The position numbers and the translations under genes are program-made. Shown here one piece after another: positions 16,128 through 24,031 of a DNA stretch of 42,781 nucleotides (positions within the stretch are counted from its first letter, which is position 1; the number at the start of each line of letters is the position of its first letter). Under the pieces are notes generated by a model that searched no databases, was not told the origin of the DNA, and saw only the letters and a program-made list of their open reading frames with translations. The DNA is taken from positions 1 to 42,781 of the forward strand of contig JANWXY010000077.1 of NCBI GenBank assembly GCA_025057135.1, written 5' to 3'. This DNA is from Bacteroidia bacterium (GTDB lineage Bacteria > Bacteroidota > Bacteroidia > SpSt-205).

Positions 16128-19100
16128 ATGCGAAAAGCCCTGTACATTACGGGCGGGAGTCTAATACTCCTACTCTTGGCCGCAGGGATTGTACCGCTTC
16201 TTTTTCGCGGGAAGGTAGATGCCCTCCTCAAAAAGGAGATTAATCGGCGGCTCAATGCGCAGGTGGATTATCAAAGATTGGGCATCTCTATGTTCAGGCA
16301 CTTTCCGGCTCTGACTATTCGTTTAGAGGGGCTCACGGTGGTCAATAAATATCCCTTCGCAGGAGATACTCTCCTGAGCTGTGGAGCACTGGATATTGGC
16401 GTGGATGTGTTGAAAGCAATTAGGGGAGAAGTCGAAGTAACGCGCTTCTACCTGATAGAACCGCGCATTTATGCTCAGGTTCTCAGAGATGGACGCGCCA
16501 GCTGGGATATTACTCTACCGGATACCTCTGCTGAGAAAGCGCCCGCTGATACCACTCCGACTAAGTTCAAGTTGGGATTACGCCGCTACGAGATACGCAA
16601 TGGACTCATCACATACTGGGATTCCTCACTGGGTATTTACACTCGTCTGGTGGGGCTTACTCATAGTGGAAAAGGGGATTTCACGCAGGATGATATGACG
16701 CTGGAGACCGATACGCGCATAGAGCAAGTGTTTTTCACCTATGAGGATGCGTCATATCTGAAAGGACAATCGCTTACCGCAGGGATAGATTTGGATATCA
16801 GTTTTCCGGCAGGTCGGTACAGTTTGCGACGGGGGGATATTCAGCTAAATGCGCTCCCCCTCAGCCTCACAGGTACGGTCACTTTGCCTGACACTGTACG
16901 TACACTGATGGATTTACGCTTTGCAGCACCCAACGCCTCTCTCAAAGAGCTGCTTTCTCTCATACCCGCAGCATATCGTAAAGGATATGAAAGTCTCTCC
17001 ACCGAAGGAACGCTGCGATTGGAGGGATATGTGCAAGGGGAAATAGTAGATACACTCTTGCCGGCCTTCGGCTTGCAGCTGTCCGTAGAACGAGGACGAA
17101 TAGCTTACAAAGACCTCCCCAAGCCAGTGGAGGATTTAGAGCTTCGGCTGAAAGTGCAGAGTCCAGCGAGAACCTTGGAAAGCCTTCAAGTGCGATTAGA
17201 TACTCTGTCGCTCAAAGTGGGCGGGAGCTACCTGCGTGCCCAAGCCATCACTCAGGGACTGAATACAGTCGCCATCCAGGCGGCTATCGCTGGACAGGGT
17301 AATCTCACAGAGTTTGCCAGTGCCTTTCCCTTAGGATATGAGATGAAAGGTAACTTTGATGTGAATGTACGCGTTCAGGGCGTGTATGGGGAGAAACGGC
17401 TCCCCGCTGTGACGGGTAAGTTCCTCTTGCGCAATGGCTACGTAAAAGCATCTGACTTTCCCACACCTGTGGAAAACTTAGAGATAGACTTTTCTGCTGA
17501 GAGCTCGGACGGCACCCCAGCCAACACCACAGCTCAACTTCGCCGATTGTATGCCATCGTGGCTAAGGAACCGGTGGAGGTTTCTCTGACCCTCCAAAAC
17601 TTAGATGCCCTCAACTATAATCTCACCGCCAAAGGGCAAGCCGATTTAGCCATCTGGACTAAGATTTTCCCCATAGAGAGCACTACCGTGACCGGCAAGC
17701 TCAATTTAGACCTAACAACAAAAGGCAATCGTGAAGCACTGGAAAAACATGATTATGCTCGCCTGCCCACGACGGGAACCCTGACCATACAGAACTTTTC
17801 GTACAAGAGTTCCAGTCTGCCTCAGGGAGCGACGATTAGTCAGGCCAATCTTACTTTTACTCCACAAAATCTTCTGCTCACAGGTTACCGCGGCACTGTC
17901 GGGCGGTCAGATATCGCTTTGGAGGGCCGCTTGGAGAACTACCTAGGGTATGTGCTGAGGGATGAGAAAATCGTTGGAGCGCTCTCTTTGGTCAGTAACC
18001 GATTGGACTTGAATGAGTGGATGACGAGCGACACTGCCAAATCGCAGAGTCAGCCCCAGACCGATACTACCAGTGCTTTGGAGGTGGTAGTCATCCCCGC
18101 AAATGTAGATTTTACCTTCCAAGCTCAAATCAAAGAGCTTTTATATGAAAAAATGACTTTTCAAAATGCCCGGGGGCGAGTGATTGTGCGAGATCAAGCA
18201 GTTCGTTTAGAAGGCTTTGAGATGGAAGGTTTCGGGGGAAAGTTTGCTCTGTCGGGCAGCTATATAGCGCCAGACAAAAACTCCGCACGCTGGGACATGC
18301 AGTTCAATATGCGAGATGTTCAAATAGAGGCTATCGCTCAAAACTTCACTACCCTGCGGCGCATAGCCCCTATCGTAAAGAGCACTCAGGGGCGAACCAA
18401 TCTCTCTTTTTCCGCTCAGAGTGCTTTGCGTCCCGACTTTATGCCCGAGCTAAGTACGCTATCTGGAGGCGGTTTTGCTGAAATCCTTCAAGCGGTCGTG
18501 CAAGGCTCAGCCTCTCTAACTGCGCTCGCTAACTCAGCGAAAATGCCCCAGCTCAGCACCTTGCGTTTAGCTAATACTTCTATTCGTTTCAAGCTGGTGA
18601 ATGGTGCCTTAGAAGTAGAGCCTTTCAGTTTTACGGCAGGTGATATAAAAATGGATGTCAGTGGGCTCACGCGGTTAGACCAGACCATAGCTTATGCCAT
18701 AGGCTTGGAAGTGCCAGGGGCATGGGCACAGAGCTTTCTTCAAGCAGCTAACCTTCCCATACAAGCTCCTACTTCCATCAAGTTAGTGGCAGAACTGGGG
18801 GGCACCGTGACGCAGCCTAAAATCCTTGGTATCCGTCCAGAAAAGGGTGCTGGAGCCGCTGTGGGAGAGGCCATTGCTTCTCGCATAGAAGCGGAGAAAG
18901 CTCGCTTGGAGGCAGAGGCTCGCCGCAAAAAAGACAGCATAGAGGCGCTTGTCCGGGCAAAGGAAGACAGCATACGCCGAGCAGTAGAAGAACGCCGCCG
19001 TCAGGAAGAAGAGCGTTTGCGCCGAGAAGTAGAAGAGCGCCGCCGTCAAGAAGAGGAGCGGATTCGCCGAGAGGCAGAAGAGCGTCGTCGCCAAGAAGAG

Positions 19101-19181
19101 GAACGCATCCGCCGCCAAATAGAGGAGGAGCGGAAGAAGAAGGAACAGGAAATTAAGAATCGCCTCCCATTCCCCCGATGA
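16128..19181 (+). CDS. AsmA-family envelope protein with C-terminal charged helix
   Basis: This 1017-residue protein has one N-terminal membrane helix (about residues 5-24). A long beta-rich periplasmic region follows, with AsmA-type openings (RLNAQVDYQRLGISMFRHFPALTIRLEGLTV in shortened family form) and a C-terminal AsmA-like core (IKMDVSGLTRLDQTIAYAIGLEVPG). AsmA proteins, like TamB and YhdP, are thought to carry phospholipids between inner and outer membranes. After about residue 905 the sequence becomes a highly charged Glu/Arg/Lys helix with 15-residue repeats, ending in NRLPFPR. An MsbA-like ABC exporter follows under its own promoter, which fits a lipid-trafficking neighbourhood. The membrane orientation is inferred. 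Confidence 0.88.
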   Translation: MRKALYITGGSLILLLLAAGIVPLLFRGKVDALLKKEINRRLNAQVDYQRLGISMFRHFPALTIRLEGLTVVNKYPFAGDTLLSCGALDIGVDVLKAIRGEVEVTRFYLIEPRIYAQVLRDGRASWDITLPDTSAEKAPADTTPTKFKLGLRRYEIRNGLITYWDSSLGIYTRLVGLTHSGKGDFTQDDMTLETDTRIEQVFFTYEDASYLKGQSLTAGIDLDISFPAGRYSLRRGDIQLNALPLSLTGTVTLPDTVRTLMDLRFAAPNASLKELLSLIPAAYRKGYESLSTEGTLRLEGYVQGEIVDTLLPAFGLQLSVERGRIAYKDLPKPVEDLELRLKVQSPARTLESLQVRLDTLSLKVGGSYLRAQAITQGLNTVAIQAAIAGQGNLTEFASAFPLGYEMKGNFDVNVRVQGVYGEKRLPAVTGKFLLRNGYVKASDFPTPVENLEIDFSAESSDGTPANTTAQLRRLYAIVAKEPVEVSLTLQNLDALNYNLTAKGQADLAIWTKIFPIESTTVTGKLNLDLTTKGNREALEKHDYARLPTTGTLTIQNFSYKSSSLPQGATISQANLTFTPQNLLLTGYRGTVGRSDIALEGRLENYLGYVLRDEKIVGALSLVSNRLDLNEWMTSDTAKSQSQPQTDTTSALEVVVIPANVDFTFQAQIKELLYEKMTFQNARGRVIVRDQAVRLEGFEMEGFGGKFALSGSYIAPDKNSARWDMQFNMRDVQIEAIAQNFTTLRRIAPIVKSTQGRTNLSFSAQSALRPDFMPELSTLSGGGFAEILQAVVQGSASLTALANSAKMPQLSTLRLANTSIRFKLVNGALEVEPFSFTAGDIKMDVSGLTRLDQTIAYAIGLEVPGAWAQSFLQAANLPIQAPTSIKLVAELGGTVTQPKILGIRPEKGAGAAVGEAIASRIEAEKARLEAEARRKKDSIEALVRAKEDSIRRAVEERRRQEEERLRREVEERRRQEEERIRREAEERRRQEEERIRRQIEEERKKKEQEIKNRLPFPR
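18987..19121 (+). repeat. Three tandem 45-bp repeats encoding an Arg/Glu helix
   Basis: Three 45-bp units (18987-19031, 19032-19076, 19077-19121) encode near-identical 15-residue blocks of the form EERRRQEEERIRREA. Synonymous third positions differ between units (CGC/CGT, GAA/GAG), so protein sequence is conserved more than DNA. The i to i+4 pattern of Glu with Arg is that of a stable single alpha helix. Confidence 0.9.
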
Positions 19182-19194
19182 AGTAAAGGGGCGT

Positions 19195-19202
19195 TACCTT
19201 TG
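19195..19202 (+). promoter_or_regulatory. TAnnTTTG -7 promoter box of the ABC exporter gene
   Basis: TACCTTTG is followed by 5 nt and the GTG start at 19208. It lies 13 nt past the stop of the AsmA-like gene, so the exporter can be expressed separately. It indicates that a GTG can also serve as a leaderless start here. Confidence 0.68.
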
Positions 19203-19207
19203 AGTCT

Positions 19208-21019
19208 GTGCGTACCGCTCTACGGATATTTGCTCACGGCAAGGCTGTCAATCGTCGCCTGTATGTCGCTGTCTTAGCCTTTTTCCTTTTCAACCTCTTC
19301 AATGTCTTTTCGCTCGCTCTGATTATACCCTTCTTGGAAATACTTTTTGCCCAAGCTGCCGAGCCCGCTCCTATGCCCTCTTCCTTTTCCGTAGAGGGTT
19401 GGAAAAAATACCTTTTTTACCAGCTGTATCTTTTCAGAGTCACTGAGGGGCCCATGCAGGCTTTATTTTACTTCAGCATCGCCATAGCGATAGCTATCCT
19501 GCTCAAAAATGCCTTTCGCTATTTGGCGGCGTGGAATATGGTTCGCTTTGAAAACACGGTAATAGAGACGCTGCGAAATCGCATATTCGCTCACCTTACT
19601 CAGATGCCTCTGAGCTTCTTCGTCAGAAATAAGAAGGGGCGCCTGCTTAATCTCGCTACTCAGGACGTACAAGTTATCCAAGAAGCCACCATAGGTACAA
19701 TATACAACCTTCTGAATGATCCGATCACGATGCTCTTTTACTTAGGCACGATGACCCTCCTGTCATGGAAGCTAACAGTTGTATCTCTCCTAGTCCTACC
19801 ACTGACAGGCTGGATGATCAGCAGATTGGCGAAAACTTTACGGCGACGAGCTCATCAGGGGCAGCAGCGCATGGATCAGGTTCTGAGCATTTTGGATGAG
19901 TTTCTCACTGGCGTACGGACCGTGAAAGCCTTCGGCGCTGAGGTCCGAGAGCAAAATCGCTTCCAAACCGCCAATGCTCAATATACGCGATTCATGACCG
20001 CTCTGCGCCGCCGTATGGAGCTGGCTTCTCCTCTGACGGAGGTGCTGAGTGTGATAGTCGTTTTAGGGCTTCTATATTATGGCACATTCTCAGTGCTGAA
20101 TGGCTCTTTGAAGGCTTCGGAATTCATCACATTTATTGCCATTTTCGGGCAGTTTCTCAGTCCTATGAAAACCTTCAATCAAGCTCTCTCTCGCCTACAA
20201 AAAGCGATAGCCTCCTTCCGTAGAATTGAAAGTCTTTTGAATCAGCCTACTTCCGCAGAATATCAAACCGGACTTGCGCCGATACGGGCGATACGAGAGG
20301 GTATTCAACTGGAAAGCGTAGCCTTCAGGTACGGGGAAAAAGAGGTTTTACGGGACGTTTCTTTGAGAATACCCGTGGGAAGCCGTGTGGCATTTGTGGG
20401 ACCGTCGGGAAGCGGGAAAACGACTCTGGCAGACCTTATAGCGGGATTCTACCGTCCCACAGCAGGGACTATTCGTATAGACGACTGGGATTTATCTGAA
20501 ATAGACCCGCTGTCCTATCGTCGCCTCTTAGGTATCGTCCCACAGGATGGAATGTTGTTTCATGCGACCCTTTTAGAAAATATCACCTACGGCACGGAGG
20601 GAAAGGTGGATGAGCAACGGGTCTGGGAAGCACTGGAAATGGCTCAGGCGCGCAGTTTCGTTGAAGAACTTCCAGAAGGGCTATATACGATTGTCGGGGA
20701 AAGAGGGCAGAGGTTTTCGGGAGGGCAGCGACAGCGATTAGCTCTGGCCCGAGCCCTATACCGCCAACCGCAGCTTCTCATCTTAGATGAAGCCACCTCC
20801 GCGTTAGATAGTGAATCAGAAGCTCGCATCCATCAAGCATTGGCCCAGCTTCCTCGGACTTATACGCTGATTTTGATAGCCCATAGATTATCCACAGTGC
20901 GTCATGCAGACTGGATATATGTCCTACATGAGGGCAGCATTGTAGAAGAAGGAACGCATGAGTCACTTTTGGGTCGAGGCGGACTTTATGCCCGATTATA
21001 TAATCTCCAAGCCGTATAG
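19208..21019 (+). CDS. MsbA-like ABC exporter (fused membrane and ATPase domains)
   Basis: This 603-residue half-transporter works as a homodimer. Six membrane helices occupy about residues 15-330. The ATPase domain shows Walker A GPSGSGKTTL (about 398-407), Q-loop VPQDGMLFHATLLENI, signature FSGGQRQRLALARAL (about 503-517), Walker B LLILDEATSALDSESE, and the switch His in LIAHRLST. Lipid A flippases and general multidrug or peptide exporters share this layout. MsbA-type lipid export is favoured only because the AsmA-like gene is next door. The GTG start is supported by a promoter box 5 nt upstream. Confidence 0.9.
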   Translation: MRTALRIFAHGKAVNRRLYVAVLAFFLFNLFNVFSLALIIPFLEILFAQAAEPAPMPSSFSVEGWKKYLFYQLYLFRVTEGPMQALFYFSIAIAIAILLKNAFRYLAAWNMVRFENTVIETLRNRIFAHLTQMPLSFFVRNKKGRLLNLATQDVQVIQEATIGTIYNLLNDPITMLFYLGTMTLLSWKLTVVSLLVLPLTGWMISRLAKTLRRRAHQGQQRMDQVLSILDEFLTGVRTVKAFGAEVREQNRFQTANAQYTRFMTALRRRMELASPLTEVLSVIVVLGLLYYGTFSVLNGSLKASEFITFIAIFGQFLSPMKTFNQALSRLQKAIASFRRIESLLNQPTSAEYQTGLAPIRAIREGIQLESVAFRYGEKEVLRDVSLRIPVGSRVAFVGPSGSGKTTLADLIAGFYRPTAGTIRIDDWDLSEIDPLSYRRLLGIVPQDGMLFHATLLENITYGTEGKVDEQRVWEALEMAQARSFVEELPEGLYTIVGERGQRFSGGQRQRLALARALYRQPQLLILDEATSALDSESEARIHQALAQLPRTYTLILIAHRLSTVRHADWIYVLHEGSIVEEGTHESLLGRGGLYARLYNLQAV

Positions 21020-21142
21020 GTGAATGCGCTCAAAGTCTCCAATTTCACTTCTGATACTTAGAGGTTGCCATTGCTTGGGGAGCTGCTGAATCCGTTTTCG
21101 CGTCGGCATCTGTGTCTCTATCTGCCACTTTCTGGCTTTCAT
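20996..21142 (-). CDS. Possible 48-residue small protein, unconfirmed
   Basis: A 48-codon frame runs on the minus strand through the intergenic stretch and overlaps the last 24 bp of the ABC exporter gene. It starts MKARKWQIETQMPTRKR and ends HLYGLEII; the composition is basic and plausible for a protein. No family is recognised, and no TAnnTTTG box lies just before its ATG. It fills much of the otherwise empty 218-bp gap. It may be chance. Confidence 0.25.
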   Translation of the reverse strand: MKARKWQIETQMPTRKRIQQLPKQWQPLSIRSEIGDFERIHLYGLEII

Positions 21143-21165
21143 AGGCCCTCTGTCGTGCGGTGGAG

Positions 21166-21173
21166 TAGTTTTG
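21166..21173 (+). promoter_or_regulatory. Orphan TAnnTTTG box without a gene next to it
   Basis: TAGTTTTG matches the -7 consensus but is 64 nt upstream of the next gene start. The nearest ATG (21186) opens a frame of only four codons. It could be a second promoter for the 21238 gene with a leader, the promoter of a short RNA, or a chance match. Confidence 0.3.
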
Positions 21174-21225
21174 AGTAGCCGTCTTATGAAGGATTTTTAG
21201 GCTATTCTTCACAAGTTATATCTCC

Positions 21226-21233
21226 TACATTTG
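21226..21233 (+). promoter_or_regulatory. TAnnTTTG -7 promoter box of the haem-lipoprotein to rimO operon
   Basis: TACATTTG is followed by CGGT and the ATG at 21238 (4 nt). It heads an operon that runs with tight junctions for about 10 kb and includes purH, mreBCD, PBP2 and rimO. No other exact box was noticed between these genes. Confidence 0.7.
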
Positions 21234-21237
21234 CGGT

Positions 21238-21831
21238 ATGCAGAAGTGGTGGTCAGCGATGGTGCTTTCCCTCCTGATAGGATGTCAAGGAAACTCTACT
21301 TCTGGGAAGGAGGATTCGCCTCCACAATCCAACTTTTCTACTCCGGAGATGCAAGCTGAGCTATGGCGGCGGGCTGCGGATAGCCTCACACTGGCGCGTC
21401 AGCAGGTGATTCTGCAAAGCCTCCTCAAAGCCGCTGATAGAGAAGGGTGGGGAGGAGCAGTGCGATATTGTCATGCGGCTGCGGAAACGCTGACCTTTTA
21501 TCGGGGGGAGAAAATAAGCTTCCAGCGAGTCGCTCTACGCAATCGCAATCCCCGTAACGCTCTCGCTGATTCCTTAGATAGGGCTGCTTATGACCGCTTC
21601 CTTCAGACGGGGTCTAAGGAAAGTATGATCCTGATGACAGGGAGCAGCACCTATCGCTATTATCGCCCCATTTATATACCTATGGAGCAGTGCCTCAAAT
21701 GCCACGGTAAAAAAGAGCAGCTGGACGCTCAGGCTCTGACCGAAATCCGCAAACGCTACCCGAAAGATCAAGCGATAGATTTTTCCATAGGTGATTTGCG
21801 AGGTATGTGGAAAGCGGAAATTCATCCCTGA
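21238..21831 (+). CDS. Tll0287-like (DUF3365) c-type haem lipoprotein
   Basis: The 197-residue protein has a lipoprotein signal ending LLIGC (Cys16), a Ser/Pro-rich linker, then a Tll0287-like domain with its typical RNRNPRNALAD stretch (about 101-111). A single CLKCH motif (Cys152, Cys155, His156) should bind haem c covalently. Members of this family are small redox or gas/redox-sensing haem proteins, often fused to signalling domains; here the domain stands alone as a lipoprotein. Haem attachment would need cytochrome c maturation, and a ccmF-type gene is in this window. Its electron partner is unknown. Confidence 0.85.
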   Translation: MQKWWSAMVLSLLIGCQGNSTSGKEDSPPQSNFSTPEMQAELWRRAADSLTLARQQVILQSLLKAADREGWGGAVRYCHAAAETLTFYRGEKISFQRVALRNRNPRNALADSLDRAAYDRFLQTGSKESMILMTGSSTYRYYRPIYIPMEQCLKCHGKKEQLDAQALTEIRKRYPKDQAIDFSIGDLRGMWKAEIHP

Positions 21832-21849
21832 TACGGCTAACTTCGTGAG

Positions 21850-22353
21850 ATGCTGAGACAGCTTCTGAGCGGAAGCCTCCTCGTTTTGGTGGGCATAGGG
21901 GGGAGATTAGTTCCTCATCCGCCAAACTTCACGCCTGTGGATGCCATAGCTCTTTACAGTGGGGCCTGGATGCCTTCTATCTGGGTAGGAATGGCTCTGC
22001 CTGTCGCTATCATGGCGGTTAGCGATTTGCTGATTGGGTGGCATTCGCTTTGGATATACACATGGGGGGCTATGATGATGGGCGCTGTGCTGGGATATTA
22101 CTGGCTCAGGACTGATCGTATCCTTTCTGTAATAGCCCTTCCAGTGTTACAGAGTACCGTCTTCTTCATTGTGACCAATTTCGGCGTATGGCTGAATGGG
22201 TACTACGGTTACACCCTTTCTGGATTATGGGAGTGTTACGTGGCGGCGATACCCTTTTATCACTACCAGGTATTGGGGGCGATAGTGTATAGCTTTCTGT
22301 TCTGGGTGGTGGAATATGCCTTCTTTAGGCGCTTCGCCCTGATGGTGAGATGA
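21850..22353 (+). CDS. DUF6580 family membrane protein
   Basis: This 167-residue protein has about five membrane helices. Family marks are LVPHPPNFTPVDAIALYSGAW near the N-terminus, the Asp in AVSDLLIGWHS, NFGVWLNGYYGYTLSGLWECY, and AAIPFYHYQVLG. The size and topology recall S-components of energy-coupling-factor vitamin importers, but that relation is my inference. A degenerate promoter-like TAACTTCG lies 4 nt before the ATG (21838-21845). Its stop overlaps the next start as ATGA, coupling it to the BtuG-like gene. Confidence 0.82.
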   Translation: MLRQLLSGSLLVLVGIGGRLVPHPPNFTPVDAIALYSGAWMPSIWVGMALPVAIMAVSDLLIGWHSLWIYTWGAMMMGAVLGYYWLRTDRILSVIALPVLQSTVFFIVTNFGVWLNGYYGYTLSGLWECYVAAIPFYHYQVLGAIVYSFLFWVVEYAFFRRFALMVR

Positions 22354-23399
22354 GATGCGCCTACTTCTTGCTCGCTCTAATACTTCCTTGGAGCTGCGTA
22401 CGCAAACCCCAACCCGAAGAAGCACCGCCCCAGCCAGCCTACAGGGGGCTATTTATCTTGAATGAGGGACAATGGACGCTGGGCAACGCTTCCTTAGATG
22501 TAATCTCCACGGATGGCACATATTATGCGGATGTCTTTTACGCCGTAAATCGTCAGCCGTTAGGAGATGTAGCCAATCATATATTGCGACAGGGAGATAC
22601 CCTGTGGATCACCATGAATGGCTCCCGTGTGATTTGGAAGGTTTTACTGCCATCTGTGCAGGCATTAGCGAAAATCGTTTTCCCCTCCACTGCAAGCCCT
22701 CGGGAGTTTCTGCCTATCACCCCTCACAAGGCCTACGTCAACTCGCTCTTAGATAGTGCGATTTACCGTATAGACCTTCGGAATATGGCTTTTATTTCTC
22801 CGCCTATTAGAGTGGAGAACTTTTCGGAGAGCATGCTTTACCATTCCGGGCGTGTATGGGTGACTTGTGGGAGTTATGCCTATCCTCTGCGCAACTGGAA
22901 AGTCGCCTGCATAGACCCTGTGGGGGACTCTGTTTTGTATTACCTCGCTTTGCCGAGAGAAAATCCAGGCCCCATAGAGAGCCTGCCTTCTGGAGAGATA
23001 CTTGTAGGATGTCGGGGCAACTACGCTGATCAGAAAGGCATGCTTGTTCATATCAATCCATCGGATGGGACGATTAGTCGCACGGTGGGACTCTCTACCA
23101 GTGTTTATCTCCTGCGCCGATATGGGGAAGAGATATTCCTACTTACAGATTCGGGCATCACTCGGTACGACTGGCGAAGTGGTCAAGTGGATTACAGCTT
23201 TCTAACTAAGGGGCGTCTGGGCATCCCCCCCCATGAACTTCTATATGGATTCTTCTACGACAGCACTACGAATGAATGGGTACTAGCTAATGCCAAGGCT
23301 GGCGGTGTGCGCGGCGAACTCCTCTTCATCCGTAATGACTCTATTCTGCGGCGTCGGTCTGTTGGCGTTTTTCCTTCAAAATTTGTCCGCTATCCATGA
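22350..23399 (+). CDS. Surface beta-propeller lipoprotein, YncE/BtuG-like
   Basis: This 349-residue protein opens with a lipoprotein-type signal (LILPWSC, Cys16) followed by a Pro/Glu-rich spacer. The motif FILNEGQWTLGNASLDVIS and, later, QPLGDVANHI mark the Bacteroidota YncE-like propeller family. That family includes BtuG, a cobalamin-capturing surface lipoprotein, and DUF5074 proteins. Repeated blade-like segments (for example VWVTCGSYAYPL, EILVGCRGNYAD, IFLLTDSGITRYD) fit a seven-bladed propeller. No BtuB-type TonB receptor is in the window, so cobalamin binding is only a possibility. It is coupled by ATGA overlaps to the genes on both sides. Confidence 0.78.
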   Translation: MRCAYFLLALILPWSCVRKPQPEEAPPQPAYRGLFILNEGQWTLGNASLDVISTDGTYYADVFYAVNRQPLGDVANHILRQGDTLWITMNGSRVIWKVLLPSVQALAKIVFPSTASPREFLPITPHKAYVNSLLDSAIYRIDLRNMAFISPPIRVENFSESMLYHSGRVWVTCGSYAYPLRNWKVACIDPVGDSVLYYLALPRENPGPIESLPSGEILVGCRGNYADQKGMLVHINPSDGTISRTVGLSTSVYLLRRYGEEIFLLTDSGITRYDWRSGQVDYSFLTKGRLGIPPHELLYGFFYDSTTNEWVLANAKAGGVRGELLFIRNDSILRRRSVGVFPSKFVRYP

Positions 23400-24031
23400 T
23401 GCAAAAAGACAGCATAGACAAAAATGGTGTCCTGATTGTGGGGACGGGACTATTGGCTCGTTGGGCTGCTCAACTATTAGAGATGGAAGGGGAGCTTGTG
23501 TATGGCTTTACGCCGACCAAGGAGCACGCCCAGAATGAACAAGATGGGATTAGCATCTTACCCCCGATTACCCGCGCCCGAATTTGGAAACTTATTCGTG
23601 CAGGTGAAGCAGACTATGTGCTTGCCCTTACAGACCCTGTCGCCCGAGAGCGTATGGCGAATGAGTTGTTTGAGCGGGTTGAGCGCCCAGCTCGGGGCTG
23701 TATCCATAGAACGGCTTTTATTCCTCCTACAGCTCAGCTTGCCGGGGGAGTGATATTTTTTCCTTATGTGGTCTTGGGCATATCCAGTAGAGTAGGGGGA
23801 TATGTAATCATAGAGAGCCATACCTACATCGGCGCTGAAACGCAGATTGGCGACTTCGTCAATATCGGAAGTGGCTGCCAGATTGGGGAGCACTGTGAGA
23901 TAGAGTCTTATGTGTGGATAGGGCGCGGGTCTGTGATAGATGCAGGGGTAAAGGTAGGGAAAGGAGCTCAGATTCTCCCTGGAAGCATTGTCCGAGAGTC
24001 TGTCAAAGCTGGTACTGTATATGGCACATAA
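23396..24031 (+). CDS. PglD/NeuD-type sugar O- or N-acyltransferase
   Basis: The 211-residue protein has an N-terminal nucleotide-sugar-binding Rossmann segment (GVLIVGTGLLARWAAQLLE) and a C-terminal left-handed beta-helix of hexapeptide repeats (HTYIGAETQIGDFVNIGSG, then IGEHCEIESYVWIGRGS). This is the architecture of PglD, NeuD and PerB acetyltransferases, which acetylate amino- or sialic-type sugars for surface glycans. The catalytic His is likely in the FIPPTAQ to ESHTYIG region. The next gene starts within its last codons (11-bp overlap). The glycan it modifies is not evident from the neighbours. Confidence 0.85.
   Translation: MMQKDSIDKNGVLIVGTGLLARWAAQLLEMEGELVYGFTPTKEHAQNEQDGISILPPITRARIWKLIRAGEADYVLALTDPVARERMANELFERVERPARGCIHRTAFIPPTAQLAGGVIFFPYVVLGISSRVGGYVIIESHTYIGAETQIGDFVNIGSGCQIGEHCEIESYVWIGRGSVIDAGVKVGKGAQILPGSIVRESVKAGTVYGT

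Noticed and set aside
18987-19121. 45-bp repeats as a CRISPR or mobile-element array
   Set aside because: The units are contiguous without spacers and lie in frame inside a coding region, encoding a helical protein repeat.
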